Shown piece by piece: positions 32,596 to 42,818 of a stretch of DNA of 64,000 bases. Both the position numbers and the translations under genes were made by a program. The notes beneath the pieces are model-generated. The model ran no database searches, was not told where the DNA came from, and saw only the letters and a list, made by a program, of their open reading frames with translations. The stretch's first letter is position 1, and the number at the start of each line of letters is the position of its first letter. Location: assembly GCF_932276165.1 (NCBI RefSeq), contig NC_064008.1, positions 7,941,001 through 8,005,000 of the forward strand, read 5' to 3'. This DNA comes from Plutella xylostella (taxonomy: Eukaryota; Arthropoda; Insecta; Lepidoptera; Plutellidae).

Positions 32596-32740
32596 AGGCA
32601 AACGCAGCGTGGGACGCTCTCCTGCCCGCTGGACTGACGACCTTAGGCGGGTGGCGGGTAGTGGTTGGATGAGGAAGGCCGAGGACCGAGTGCTCCTTGG
32701 GTGAGGCCTATGTCCAGCAGTGGATGATTATTGGCTGATG
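32596..32740 (+). pseudogene. Short RTE 3' copy next to its near-identical relative
   Basis: It matches 32259-32412 almost perfectly, apart from a short deletion after GACCGAGTG (GTGCTCC here against a longer GTGTTGTGGCGCTCC) and a base insertion. Flanks: ATAAATATGTTAT at 32577-32589 and 32741-32753, a 13-bp duplication. Six extra bases (GTTAAT) at the 5' junction are common in LINE insertions. Confidence 0.85.
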
Positions 32741-32858
32741 ATAAATATGTTATAGGTATTCTATTTTAAGATACCTTCAACTACAGAGTACTAGCAAAAG
32801 GTAAAAGTACTTTACAGTTTTGGCCTCCAGCTAGTTATTTATTTACTTATTTATTTAT

Positions 32859-32992
32859 TAAGGGTCACTTTTACCAAACGCTAAACTTATTTAAAATTGT
32901 ATTTAAATCAAATTTTAAATACATTTTGTACTAACTGACAGACGTTTGACAGGCTACTAAATATGTTTAGCGTTTGGTGAAATTCCACCTAA
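32859..32992. mobile_element. MITE with AAGGGTCAC / AGGTGGAATTTCACC ends, copy 1
   Basis: It contains the inverted words ACCAAACGCTAAAC and GTTTAGCGTTTGGT around an A+T-rich core. The reversed copy is 44369-44487, with the same GACAGACGTTTGACA-type core. Confidence 0.7.
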
Positions 32993-34960
32993 AGATAGGT
33001 ACACCAACAGCATACATATTATTACAGTTATGAAGACATAATGAAAACATACTTCCGAATTCATTTCCATTTCACACTTTCAAGCTTGAATTCGGTGCGA
33101 GATGAAAGGGACGGATTAAAATGCAACAGACCTCGTTCGTGTAATAAAAGTTTTAAAACGGTAATATTAAATTCACGGTTGGTGGGCAAGTGTGAACACG
33201 GGTTTAACTTAACTCTGCCTATTTGCAATTGACTTTTTGTATATAAAAAAAATAATTAAGTATTTAGTTTCATTAAAGAATACATTTCTGAAGATGCTTG
33301 CTTTTAACTATTGCTTTGAACTTCAATAAGAGTCGAGCATAATATCTGTAGTTTGTATTATATTACACTCACAGGCAATGAAAACGTTCCACTCGAAAAT
33401 CACCAAATTCCTCCTAAACGATAAAGGCTAGCTTAATTACGCCTTCTGCAACATTGCAGTACATTTAACAGAGAATCAGGATGTTACCAAGTAAAAACGT
33501 TAATATTTTATTAAAAGTTTAAATTAAATGCTTGAAAAAATAGGGGTCGTTTGGAGTCGGTATTTTGTGGAACTATTTCATTGCCCGTGAGTGTATAAAA
33601 AAATGCTTTGTAACTTTAACAATATTGTAACTAACCTAACCTAACACTTGTGAAAACCTTAAATGATGATGATATCTGTGTGTGGTTAATTATTATGTTG
33701 AGTTTAATGCCTTTAAGTTTAAAAGCAAAAAAAAAACTCATAAATTGAACATATTTTTCAAAAGTGCCAAGTACAATGGGCCCCAAATTGGTTTTTAACA
33801 ACCTTTTTTTAACTTTTGATAATATTACATACCTACTGAGTCTGATTGTATTTCTAACTTGGCTTCCCTAAAACAATTTGTTCTTTTTATACTCGGTCAT
33901 CGCGTTTGATTTTGATATTGAGCTATTGAATTGATTTCATCAATTGTGTTTGTGTTTACCATAAATATTTACACAATAACTGAATTCTTTGAAATGAAAT
34001 TTTTCGGGAAATTCTCAGTCACTAGCTTTAAGAAGCCCACGCAACGAGAATCAAATTATATTCCAATCCTCTACTTTATTAAAATAATAAAGTCGGTAAA
34101 TGATATTTATTGTAACAAGAATCTTCTCCAATATATTTCCTATAGAAAAAGCATTGTATTTATGTAAATTAAAAAAAAATATATTGTAAAGAATATGACG
34201 CCATTTTGAAATTTAAACTGTAAGACCAGCACACATGGTGAAACGCAACTACAACGAAACTGCAATTACTATTTAATTTTGAGTTCAAACCGGTTGCGAC
34301 GTGTGTTGTCTTTCAAAGGTATCTATGGCATAAACTCAAAAAAAATTGAGATCATTAAATTATTGATAGAATGAAAAAGTTACAGTGACAGGGCATCATG
34401 TTACTCCCTAATGGAAAAGGCTAGCTTTAAACATAATATTAAAATTATAAATAGGTATTTCTAAATAAAATAATAAACTTACCCTTTACACAATATTAGT
34501 TTCTACATCACTTACCCTTGATAGAGTAACACTGAAAATATTTGAATACTTTCAGTAAATTTTATGAATAAGTTGATTTCATCCAAACCCTAGCCAAGTC
34601 GCTTGAAGTTTAAACGATGTAGCCTTTTCACAGAATAGCGGGGGTGGAGTTTTGTATGAAATAGGGAATTTTTCAATTAGGCTAATGTATGGGTCGTTAT
34701 TTAGTGAGTTGCTGAAAGTTATCGTTTGTAAGGAAATTATGGTAATAGCAGTAAGGGCGTCATCTGGAGTTTAGACTTAGGTAAGCTATTTTAAGAGAAA
34801 AATACCTAACAAGTAAGCTTTGAATAAAAAAATAAGGATTCAATAAATCGCTGAACCAGACAAATTACTTTTTTAGCTTTTAACCGCCATTTTTGTACCT
34901 ATGTGCTAGAATATGATTAAGTTTTGTATTTATTTCCTTTTTGTGTACAAATAAAAAAAA
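32993..34960. other. Unassigned A+T-rich DNA
   Basis: No gene or known repeat is recognised. Frames of 63 and 78 codons (33041-33232, 33931-34167) show no motif. CCTAACCTAAC near 33635 is too short to be telomeric. Confidence 0.45.
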
Positions 34961-34998
34961 AAAAAAAAAAACACGCACTCACGCCTTGTACTAATGTA
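34961..34998 (+). repeat. Left part of a SINE body split by a DNA transposon
   Basis: The A run followed by CACTCACGCCTTGTACTAATGTA is continued at 37454 by TACTCCCTTGCGGGGTAGGC. The unbroken form of the same body is at 50036-50175 (CTAATGTACTCCC), so this marks the original target. Confidence 0.85.
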
Positions 34999-35099
34999 GG
35001 GCAAAACACCCAGTAACTGACCATGTGCCAGTAACTGACCACCTTCCTCTTCAACTCCAATAAATAAGAAATATAGCCAAGCAGGGCCATCTAGTAAAC

Positions 35100-35571
35100 A
35101 TCCAGTCTATTTTGTGGTTCATTGAGAGCATTACTGATACAAAAGATTTTGCCAGCCGCCAACAGATGGATAGTGAGCGATCGAAAAAGTTCAGTTGGCG
35201 CGCGAACCGAGTAAATTGCAGTTGTGACTAACGTATTTGTTAAGGTAAGTGAATTTTTTTATCGTAAAATTTACCATGAAAAAAATTGAAATCATTGAAA
35301 GAAAAAATTATACCATATAGATTTAATTATAAAGATTACGTTTTTGGTAAGATTCAGCTTGTTATTTCCCGTTTGATTGTTTTTAATGGGGTGGACAGTT
35401 ACTGGACGACAAAACAGCGACTTTCAGGTGGGTCTAGGTGGTCAGTTATTGGGTAAAATGGTGGTCAGTTACTGGTATTATTATATATTATATATTTTTA
35501 CAGCTTTCAGCGAGATGAAGAAGCGCCAAGATAGCAAAAAAAGTAGAGAAAAGGCAATTCCACTTGTCTGA
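35100..35571 (+). promoter_or_regulatory. Probable 5' end and first intron of the pogo-like element's gene
   Basis: A locally GC-rich stretch (about 35150-35220, with TTGGCGCGCGAACC) precedes a strong splice donor TAAG/GTAAGT at 35244/35245. A pyrimidine-rich acceptor TATATTTTTACAG ends at 35503. The first ATG after it (35515) opens a frame of only 18 codons (MKKRQDSKK...), so the coding part starts damaged. Splicing is inferred from consensus only. Confidence 0.45.
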
Positions 35572-35779
35572 GACAAACTAGGATCAACAAGACATTCCAA
35601 AATAATTCAGGGTGACATGCAAGCACCTTTTAAAATATAGAGAATTCAAACACAAAGTCCAAGTTTGTTCCAGATTCGGTATTAGCTGATGAGGAAGATA
35701 AAAACGCTAGTGGAGCATACTATCAGCCTAGGATAATGTGGATTCTCCAGGATAAAGACAGATGTCACCATTTTTCCTT

Positions 35780-36160
35780 AAAGATAATCCTTGGAGCAGT
35801 CCCTTCAAGAATGCAAGACCTGGAGACAAATGGCTTTCACCATCTCACTCTATGAAAAGATAGCGCTTCTGAACCAGATGAAATTGGTTCCCCGAGCACA
35901 AAAGCACTTGGCGGCGAACAAGATCTCAATGACGCTATTAATTACCCAACCCGAATATACGTTACCGACGAAACGCGCCTCCACATTTTTCCAAAGACAG
36001 GCAAAGCTACTTCAGCAAAATAGTAAAAAGAAAGCATCACTACAATGCTAGCACCCTCAGCCGCGTGCACCAACACGCCCTTCAATGGCATTATGAACGG
36101 CCAGCGGATTTCAAACAGAACGATAAAATTGGCACACAAGAAATGGGGAATTCTTCTATA
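35780..36160 (+). pseudogene. pogo-like transposase fragment, forward strand
   Basis: Pieces in different frames: a CENP-B-type HTH segment (PFKNARPGDKWLS, near 35800), then the start of the DDE_1 domain RIYVTDETRLHIFPKTGKAT (about 35951-36012), whose Asp in the 'V-x-D-E-T' word is the first catalytic residue. Then ESITTMLAPSAACTNTP and GQRISNRTIKLAHKKWGI (about 36032-36150). Stops and frame breaks make it non-functional. The domain stops at the 'K-x-W-G' region, well before the second and third acidic residues. Confidence 0.7.
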
Positions 36161-36164
36161 AGTT

Positions 36165-36700
36165 GTTACCACGACCAACACCCAGCCATTTGGAACCGAT
36201 ACCACAACTATCCGGAATCCACTGGCAACGCTATACTATCATTGGCAGACACATTAGTCCAGCAGCGGAAAATGCAGAATGTACAGCGATGTTCTGCTTC
36301 AGTGACGCCTCTTCAACGAGGCAAAGATTCCCTGTCCCCCTTGCAGAAATGACTACTCATGTCTTTGGCCAAATACTTACCTACGAAAGCACGTTTCAAC
36401 AGCATCCTAAATATTCCAGTTGAATCCTCAACAAAGTCATTGAAATCCCGTTCGTCAAGGCATCCATCTTTGTATCCTGGAAAACTAACCCCCAATATCT
36501 GATTCGGTCATAATTACAACGGCTAGCCTCAATGACTCTTTTAGCTCCACTGAAAGTCTCTGGGTGGGGTTTCAGCAAAAATGAAAACCATCTGTCTCTG
36601 GTCCTACATCCTTGAAAGGACCGGCGGGGAAAGGGCCTACTTTTCCGGCCGACAATACAATCCGCCACGATTCCTCCTCCTCATCAGCTGATACCGAATA
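36165..36700 (-). pseudogene. pogo-like transposase fragment, reverse strand
   Basis: On the minus strand: a CENP-B-type HTH segment near 36640-36500 (FPRRSFQGCRTRDRWFSFLL, then HPETFSGAKRV). After breaks comes KQNIAVHSAFSAAGLMCLPM near 36310-36240 and then IPDSCGIGSKWLGVGRGN down to about 36165. Residue for residue the last parts line up with ESITTMLAPSAACTNTP...KKWGI of the forward fragment, so they are homologous copies facing each other. Frames are broken throughout. Confidence 0.65.
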
Positions 36701-37453
36701 TGGAAAAGACCGGCTTTAGCGCTTGGATTCGCTACTTTATATTTAAGAAAATGCTCGTTTCTGGCACCATGAATGCTTCATGGGCCTGTCCCACTGATCC
36801 TGGCTTGTTCCGGACAAACAAAATCGCCCTTTCTGTGACTTATCTGAAGGTACTACATTGGGGCCACTTAATCTCCCTGAAAGATGTAAATTTAAAATGC
36901 GTGTTCACTATGTGCATGTATGTTTTATTCATTTGTTTTTAGTATTTAACAAAAATGCATAAACTTGTGTTTTTAATAAATAAATGGTTGATTATTAGGA
37001 TAAGATATCATTTAAATTATGCATTAATCTGATTAATTAATTTAATGCACTTTTCAGTTAAGAAACCTTGAGCAAAAGTGATGTGTCACACATTAAAAGA
37101 GACCAGAGGATCGGTACTATTACATGAAGTAATCAAATAAATAAATAATAATAAGATTTAATCATAATTCCATTTTTAAACCATTTTAAATTGGTGGTCA
37201 GTTACTGGCATCGAATGTGGTCAGTTACTAGATTTTAGTGGTCAGTTACTGGGAAAATCACTACTTTTTGTTTGCAAAAATATATAAAAAAATGAATAAC
37301 TTCTACATGTTTGCTATTTACTCAGGAATGTAGCTCTGTTATTCTAGTTTCTAAAACAAAAATCGGATTTAATAAGCGATAAGAATTGAGCCCGCTACAG
37401 ATAAATTACTGGAACAACTCCCTTAAGGTGGTCAGTTACTGGGTGTTTTGCCC

Positions 37454-37590
37454 TACTCCCTTGCGGGGTAGGCAGAGGTGCATTGCTGCACCCACTTTTC
37501 GCCAGTGTGTTTTGTTAGTCCCAATGTAATAGGGGGCGGGCCTATTGCCATTTTACGGGCACATCCAACAAATAAAAAACACCCTATTTA
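37454..37590 (+). repeat. Right part of the split SINE body
   Basis: It continues the body interrupted at 34998: TACTCCCTTGCGGGGTAGGC, GTGCATTGCTGCACCCACTT, then AGGGGGCGGGCCTATTGCC and ACGGGCACATCCAA. It matches 50061-50175. Confidence 0.85.
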
Positions 37591-38257
37591 TCTATCTATC
37601 TAGGTATGTACTTTTACGCATACTTTAAACAGCATTATTGAAAAATCTATATAGTGTATAATCCATAGAAGTAAATAAAGAAATAATTGATATAGAATTG
37701 TAGATAAGAAACGCACAGGATTTTGCCTAAAGAAACTCCGGAAGATAGAAATTTCTCTATTTATCCTGAGACATGGCTGACATGCCAACTACACTCTCCC
37801 GTGGCTGTGACGTGAGGATGCAATCATTACTACATACGCTTGTTATTATTGAAAAATGTGAAATACCGACGATATAAAATAAAAGATTTGAGAGAAATAT
37901 TTATTTCATGAAAGTTTTTATCTTGGTATCTTCCTTTAATCCTATCACTTTCTCCACAACACCCAAGGTGAGCTGGAAGAGAATGCTGTTAGCATTAAGT
38001 TCGCCTGTACATATTTATTATTGTGCAATAAAGAATTCAATAATAATAATCCTCGATGCATCCAAGTCACCCATTTTTCACAGTACATTTTAACTCACGT
38101 GGTAGGCATAACTGTATCGCCGTATTGGAATGAGTGTAATGCACTTGCAACATCTAAAATTTAAACATGTAGGTTTATCACGAAATTTTAATTCAACGTG
38201 AGAGTACTTAAATTTTTTAATTAAGAAGAATTGAGTAAATCTAGTAATAATGTCATA
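37591..38257. other. Unassigned DNA with a LINE tail
   Basis: About 37971-38052 is a LINE 3' end (GAGCTGGAAGAGAATGCTGT, AGCATTAAGTTCGCC, then AATAATAATAAT). About 38080-38130 resembles the repeat at 24131. No gene is seen. Confidence 0.45.
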
Positions 38258-38259
38258 TA

Positions 38260-40921
38260 AGGTAACGGGTCCATATTCCGAGGTAAATAACAACATTTGA
38301 AAGTAAGTAAGAAAAATAAGCATTTGTAACCATCAATATTGATGTGAAATATTGTCTTCTGTAAGAATATACGTTAAATTTTATATTTCTTAACACAGAT
38401 TCATTGATAACACATTAATTATACTTAAAAAAATATAATTTATTACACATGTCGATTTGCCCTTATACCGAGGTAGGATTATGGTTTCTTCCATATACCG
38501 AGGTAGCCTGTTCCATATTCCGAGTTAGTCCTGTCAGTGGCTCCATGAGTGTGGCCATGAACATAAGGAAATTACAATCTAAAATATCGATATACTTTTT
38601 TAACCCTAAAGTACTCCAAATAAATTTAATTATTCTAAATAGTAGTTGAAAATAATGAAAAGAATTAAATACTCTCCATTTATATTGGTTTTCGTGATAA
38701 TTTCTATTATTTATGTAACATTTTCATAATTCATTATTGCAACTGGTAACATTGGCTAGAAAAAATATTCATAATGCTTCTATGATGTTCTATGGACTTT
38801 TCCAAGCGATTAAAAAAAAAATAGAGTAGAGATGGGGTAAATTGATGAAATAGTGACAGTAATCGAATATAATCGATTATTGAACTCGAATGATTTAAAC
38901 ATTTTTTACTATAGTTTTTATCTAAGTAAGGTCTAAAATTTTTCCACGATATTTTATGTTCTTACTTAAATGTTTAAAAGTTGATGATACGTAATAAAAG
39001 TAGATGTGTAAGGGATGAGGAAAAGTATCGAATACTTACAAAAGCCAAATACCTTATCAGTACTAATTTCCGATGAGTACCTAATGTATTTACCATAAAC
39101 GAATATGATTATAATAAAAGTATCTACCCAGGAATCGATCCAGCATCGATTATTTTTTCATTCAAGCATAGGTCGGAAGCAAGGAACATTGCACTAGGTA
39201 CATCTCTATGGCGCATGCGCGCTGGACTGGAGGCGCGCCGGCGCCATGTTCAATTTTCCGCCGAAAAGTTTGCCGCTATTCTTTGAAAGTATTTTTGTTA
39301 AGTCTTTACATTAGAAAACAAACATCTTTTATTAAATTATTATGTTTGTATTTGCAATATGCCATTGGAAAATCGATAAGGTAAGCTTGTGTGCGAATTA
39401 TTTTAGGAAATTACGTAAAATGGAAATATTTTTATGTTTTTATCAGTAATTTGGCATCAGTTTAGTTACTAACCTAGGTTTTTGTTCTAGCGTTTTCGTT
39501 TCTAAACTCACTAAGTTTTGTGAAAATGGGTACCAACTTATAAGGATAAGCTTAATTCTGTCAACTATCCATACAATTTACCTACTTACTTTATTTTTCA
39601 GTGACAACAACAAGAAAATGAAAAAATCAACCAGACCCCTAAACCAAACATGAAATGCAGTATACAGGACATTCATTTATCTGGGAATTCTGGGATAACA
39701 ATATTACAACGGCCATCAGACCTCGAAGTAGAAGGATAATGGAAATAAAATACAGAAATGAAATTAGGCAATTGTGTATATAAGTGTTATAAAAACTCCA
39801 CGGTCGTGTGTGTTATTTTATTCACCCAAATAAAGTTTTACGTCTACAAATTTCTTTCTTTCTTCTTTTATAAAGAGTAATAAGTAGGTAGTATCTAGTA
39901 GTAGTTTCGTAAAGTCAGGCATATCTATCCACACCCCTTTTATATTTTGGAAGAAAGTCGCTAATTCATCTTGATTTTATGGTTTGATGACGGCATCGGA
40001 TGACACTGCGAAGGTGTAATGTAGTCATATTCCGATTTCCGAGGTACCTACCTATGTAAAATGTCATACTCCATATTAGGGGTTCAGCAAGTATTTTAAT
40101 AATCCATATTCCGAGTTATCAAATTATCGATTTAGAAACAACATAGATTTGTTACTCAAATCATACATAAAATATTGGTAAAATTATGTATCACTTACGT
40201 TAATAGCGATGAAATAACACTGTTTTTTATCATTTCCAATATACATACTAAGTTAAGGTTTTCTATGTAACCATGATTTTTGGGTCAACAATTATCGTGT
40301 CATATTAAGATTCCTAGAGGATATTTTGTACCGCCGAATTAGGTTATAAGCTTGTCACGTTCATCATTATTATTATGTAATCAAGCATATACTTCAAATG
40401 TTATTATTTGTAAAGTTATAAGCTAAAAATCATGACATAGTATTTTTCCTTATACCGAGGGTAACTCGGAGTTAGGAACAACGTATAAAAATCAGGCCCT
40501 TATACCGAGGTATTTTGTTTTTGAGTTTAAAGGGGTTAAATTAGTTTAAAAAGAGTTAAAATTTAAATTTAATGTAAGTATAACAATATAATAAACTAAA
40601 TATAAACTATTTACAAAGTTGAACGTCGTATAAATATTAAAAAACACAATTATTAAATATGGCTGGCCTTACGTAAGCCGGGTCGCGTTTGTATGAAAAA
40701 CATGGCGGCGTCGCCCTCACGGCACATTACATGAGTTTTTAGTAATTTTAGGCAATTTTAAACATATTTACTACATCAAGTAGTTTCAGTTAAAGATAAT
40801 GAACGATTAAATGTAATTTTAGAGTATCCAAACCTATTAAAATGAGTAATAATCATGAAAATAAATATAACTCGAAATAAGGACGCCATTTTGAATACCG
40901 CGATATATGGACCCGTTACCT
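38260..40921 (+). mobile_element. TA-flanked DNA transposon with reiterated CCGAGGTA phrase
   Basis: The ends are inverted repeats: AGGTAACGGGTCCATAT at 38260-38276 and its complement at 40905-40921. A TA stands outside each (38258-38259, 40922-40923). The match goes on imperfectly (ATTCCGAGGTA against ATCGCGGTA). The phrase CCATATTCCGAGGTA or CCTTATACCGAGGTA recurs near 38271, 38461, 38491, 38513 in the left end and 40030, 40110, 40448, 40498 in the right. No transposase could be read, so it looks non-autonomous. Its plan, TA target plus a reiterated terminal phrase, matches the 34999-37453 element although the sequences differ. Confidence 0.75.
39210..39860 (+). ncRNA. Possible short spliced transcription unit inside the transposon
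   Basis: An island of GC-rich DNA holds GGCGCATGCGCGC (39210-39222), the palindrome bound by NRF-1/Ewg at housekeeping-type promoters. A donor ATAAG/GTAAGC follows at 39380/39381 and an acceptor TTATTTTTCAG ends at 39601 (221-base intron). AATAAA at 39829-39834 could be the polyadenylation signal. The longest frames are about 20 codons (ATG at 39246; ATG at 39618), so it would be non-coding or a relict of a transposase gene's ends. All of this is consensus-based inference. Confidence 0.35.
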
Positions 40922-40923
40922 TA

Positions 40924-41885
40924 CCTACCTGTTATTATTATAACATAATATACCGTTTGTCACCGACACAATAAAGAAGAAGAAGAATATTACGCTTGAT
41001 CAATCTACACATAAAAATATGCCGCGGCGTAGTAAATTTCGTAGCACACTACGACCGTAGCACACTACGGCCGTAGCATACTACGCACGTAGCATACTAC
41101 ACCCGTAGCATGCTACGTCGTAGCCGTAGCCCGTAGGAATGCTAAGCTATAGGCCTGTAGAGATTGTGTTTGAATCCACGATCATCCATAATTTATTTCA
41201 TTGTTGTTGTTTTTATTCCTAACCGCGTGAACTAGGGTAGTTATACGTTCGAATGTCTATCTGTCTGTCTGTCGTCCCTATAAAAGTGCGCAAATATTTT
41301 AATTTTGCACGTATATTTTTACTGAAAGATGAACAATATTTTAGAAATATTTTTAATACTTCCTCACGGCTCAGCTAACAAATAAATTGGGTGAAATTAG
41401 ATGTAGTCATATACAATGAGATATAATGTGCTACAATTTTCAGAGTATTATGATGTAATGTAAAAATGTGTAGGTACCTACTCGTGTTCCCCAGTATTCA
41501 AGTTCATTATTTTAATTAACGAGACCACATTTCAGAGAACTTGATTATATTAAAAAGGAATTACAAATACTTATTTTAACTTCCCGAAAACTGAAGGATA
41601 AAATAAACTTACAGCTATTTCATTGGAACTTCGTCTACATTCGGTTATAACTAAGTGCATGTTTCATCTTTTGTGCCGAAGGCTTTGAATGACAAAGAAT
41701 AAACTTTTGAGAAGCTCAATCAATTTAGTTGAAAGGAAACTAAAGTTGCACTGATATTACCTCTCAAATAAAATGATCGTAACGGCTAGTTTCACACCGG
41801 AGAAGGTCAAATCAAGCAGAACTTAAGTTCATGCTTAGATTGATTTATACAAATAAAAAACTGCGCCACACAGAAACTAGTCTAA
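40924..41885. other. Unassigned DNA with a 16-bp minisatellite
   Basis: Apart from the palindromic minisatellite at 41040-41119 (separate entry) and a CTGT run near 41263-41275, I recognise nothing here. Confidence 0.45.
41040..41119. repeat. Palindromic 16-bp minisatellite
   Basis: Five units of 16 bp (starts 41040, 41056, 41072, 41088, 41104) read CGTAGCAyrCTACGnn. Each unit is itself an inverted repeat (CGTAG...CTACG). Degenerate CGTAG words go on to about 41140. Confidence 0.85.
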
Positions 41886-42022
41886 GGGCCACTTGCAGAA
41901 ACATATTAAATCTAGATTTAGTGTAAAATCTCGATTTAGTGTCAAATTTTATATGGACTGACGTTTCTTAAATCGACATTTGACACTAAATCTAGATTTA
42001 ATATGTTTATGCAAGTGGCTCT
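41886..42022. mobile_element. MITE with GGGCCACTTGCAGAAA ends
   Basis: Inverted arms of about 40 bp: the left begins GGGCCACTTGCAGAAACATA and the right complement AGAGCCACTTGCATAAACAT. Both run into TATTAAATCTAGATTTAGTG. A second internal TCGATTTAGTGTCAAAT word is also inverted. Non-coding. Confidence 0.8.
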
Positions 42023-42427
42023 AAAAGTCAGCAAAGTTTTAAAGTTCTTAACACAAGGAAATAATATAGGTATTTGACATATTATACATATATTAAAAAT
42101 ACATAATATACGTATTTGACAGATTATATAAATACGATTGCTATTGACATCTCTAAATTTTGCACACTGGCGGCTATAGTCTGTTTCATTGTACGAATCC
42201 GTTTTACATTAACAACACGTGTTCAATGTTCAAGTACAATCGTGATGAATTATTCAATAACATAACTACCTACCGACATAATATACATACAACGTATGCT
42301 CGCCTCATTATTGGAATTGAATATTAAGTATGTATCTTTGAAACGAGCAGGTTCTGAATAATGATGATGTCATTAATGACGATCTTTTTAGCTATGATTT
42401 GACATGATATAACAACTGAAAAACACT

Positions 42428-42577
42428 TAGTGCCAATTTCTCCAGTCTCGGTTAGAGTATAACCAGGGAGTAATAGTTAACTTTTGACACATCTGTCATG
42501 AATTTTATATGCTGATGACGTTTAATTTATAAATCAATCCCTGTCGGTAGGATAACCGACAATGGAGAAATTGGTAC
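42428..42577 (+). mobile_element. MITE, CCAATTTCTCC family, copy 3
   Basis: The left end AGTGCCAATTTCTCCAGTCT and the right end TGGAGAAATTGGTACTC are inverted repeats. The centre contains TTTTGACACATCTGTCATGA and a palindromic TTTAATTTATAAAT-like stretch. It is inverted internally relative to the copy at 47306. Confidence 0.8.
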
Positions 42578-42605
42578 TCGGCATTATAAAATGTACTATT
42601 CATTA

Positions 42606-42818
42606 GGTGATTCTTCGAAAATACATTCTTTGTCTGATTTACATGGTCATTTTTTAATTTCATTTTTAGCTCTATAAAATATGTTTATATGAATATGGAT
42701 ATAGCAAATAACATATAATTGCAAAAGGCGCTCGTTTTTATCAAGTAGTTTTTGAGTTATTGACGTTACAATTTTTTGTTGCCATATGAATCAGAAAGAC
42801 GGTCTCCAAAGAATCACC
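42606..42818. mobile_element. MITE with GGTGATTCTT ends
   Basis: The left arm GGTGATTCTTCGAAAATAC and the right complement GGGTGATTCTTTGGAGACC extend imperfectly over about 45 bases into a shared CTGATT...ATGG word. About 213 bp, A+T-rich, non-coding. Confidence 0.6.

Larger units (their letters stand above)
34999..37453 (+). mobile_element. TA-flanked pogo-like DNA transposon with mirrored transposase halves
   Basis: The 2455-bp insertion has perfect 25-bp terminal inverted repeats (34999-35023 and 37429-37453, starting GGGCAAAACACCC). The target TA is duplicated at 34997-34998 and 37454-37455. The phrase CAGTAACTGACCAC recurs several times in each end (35011, 35029, 35393, 35440, 35460; 37195, 37220, 37242 and the terminus), like transposase binding sites. 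The interior encodes broken DDE_1 (pogo/Tigger-type) transposase on both strands: the left half forward, the right half reverse, meeting near 36160. TA targets and a DDE_1 transposase fit the pogo branch of Tc1/mariner; the TIR sequence itself is not one I know. Confidence 0.85.

Noticed and set aside
33630..33650. CCTAACCTAAC as telomeric repeat (insect TTAGG)
   Set aside because: Only two to three units; similar short words occur at 27017 and 51305.
41040..41119. CRISPR array
   Set aside because: The 16-bp units are adjacent without spacers, and the sequence is from an animal genome.
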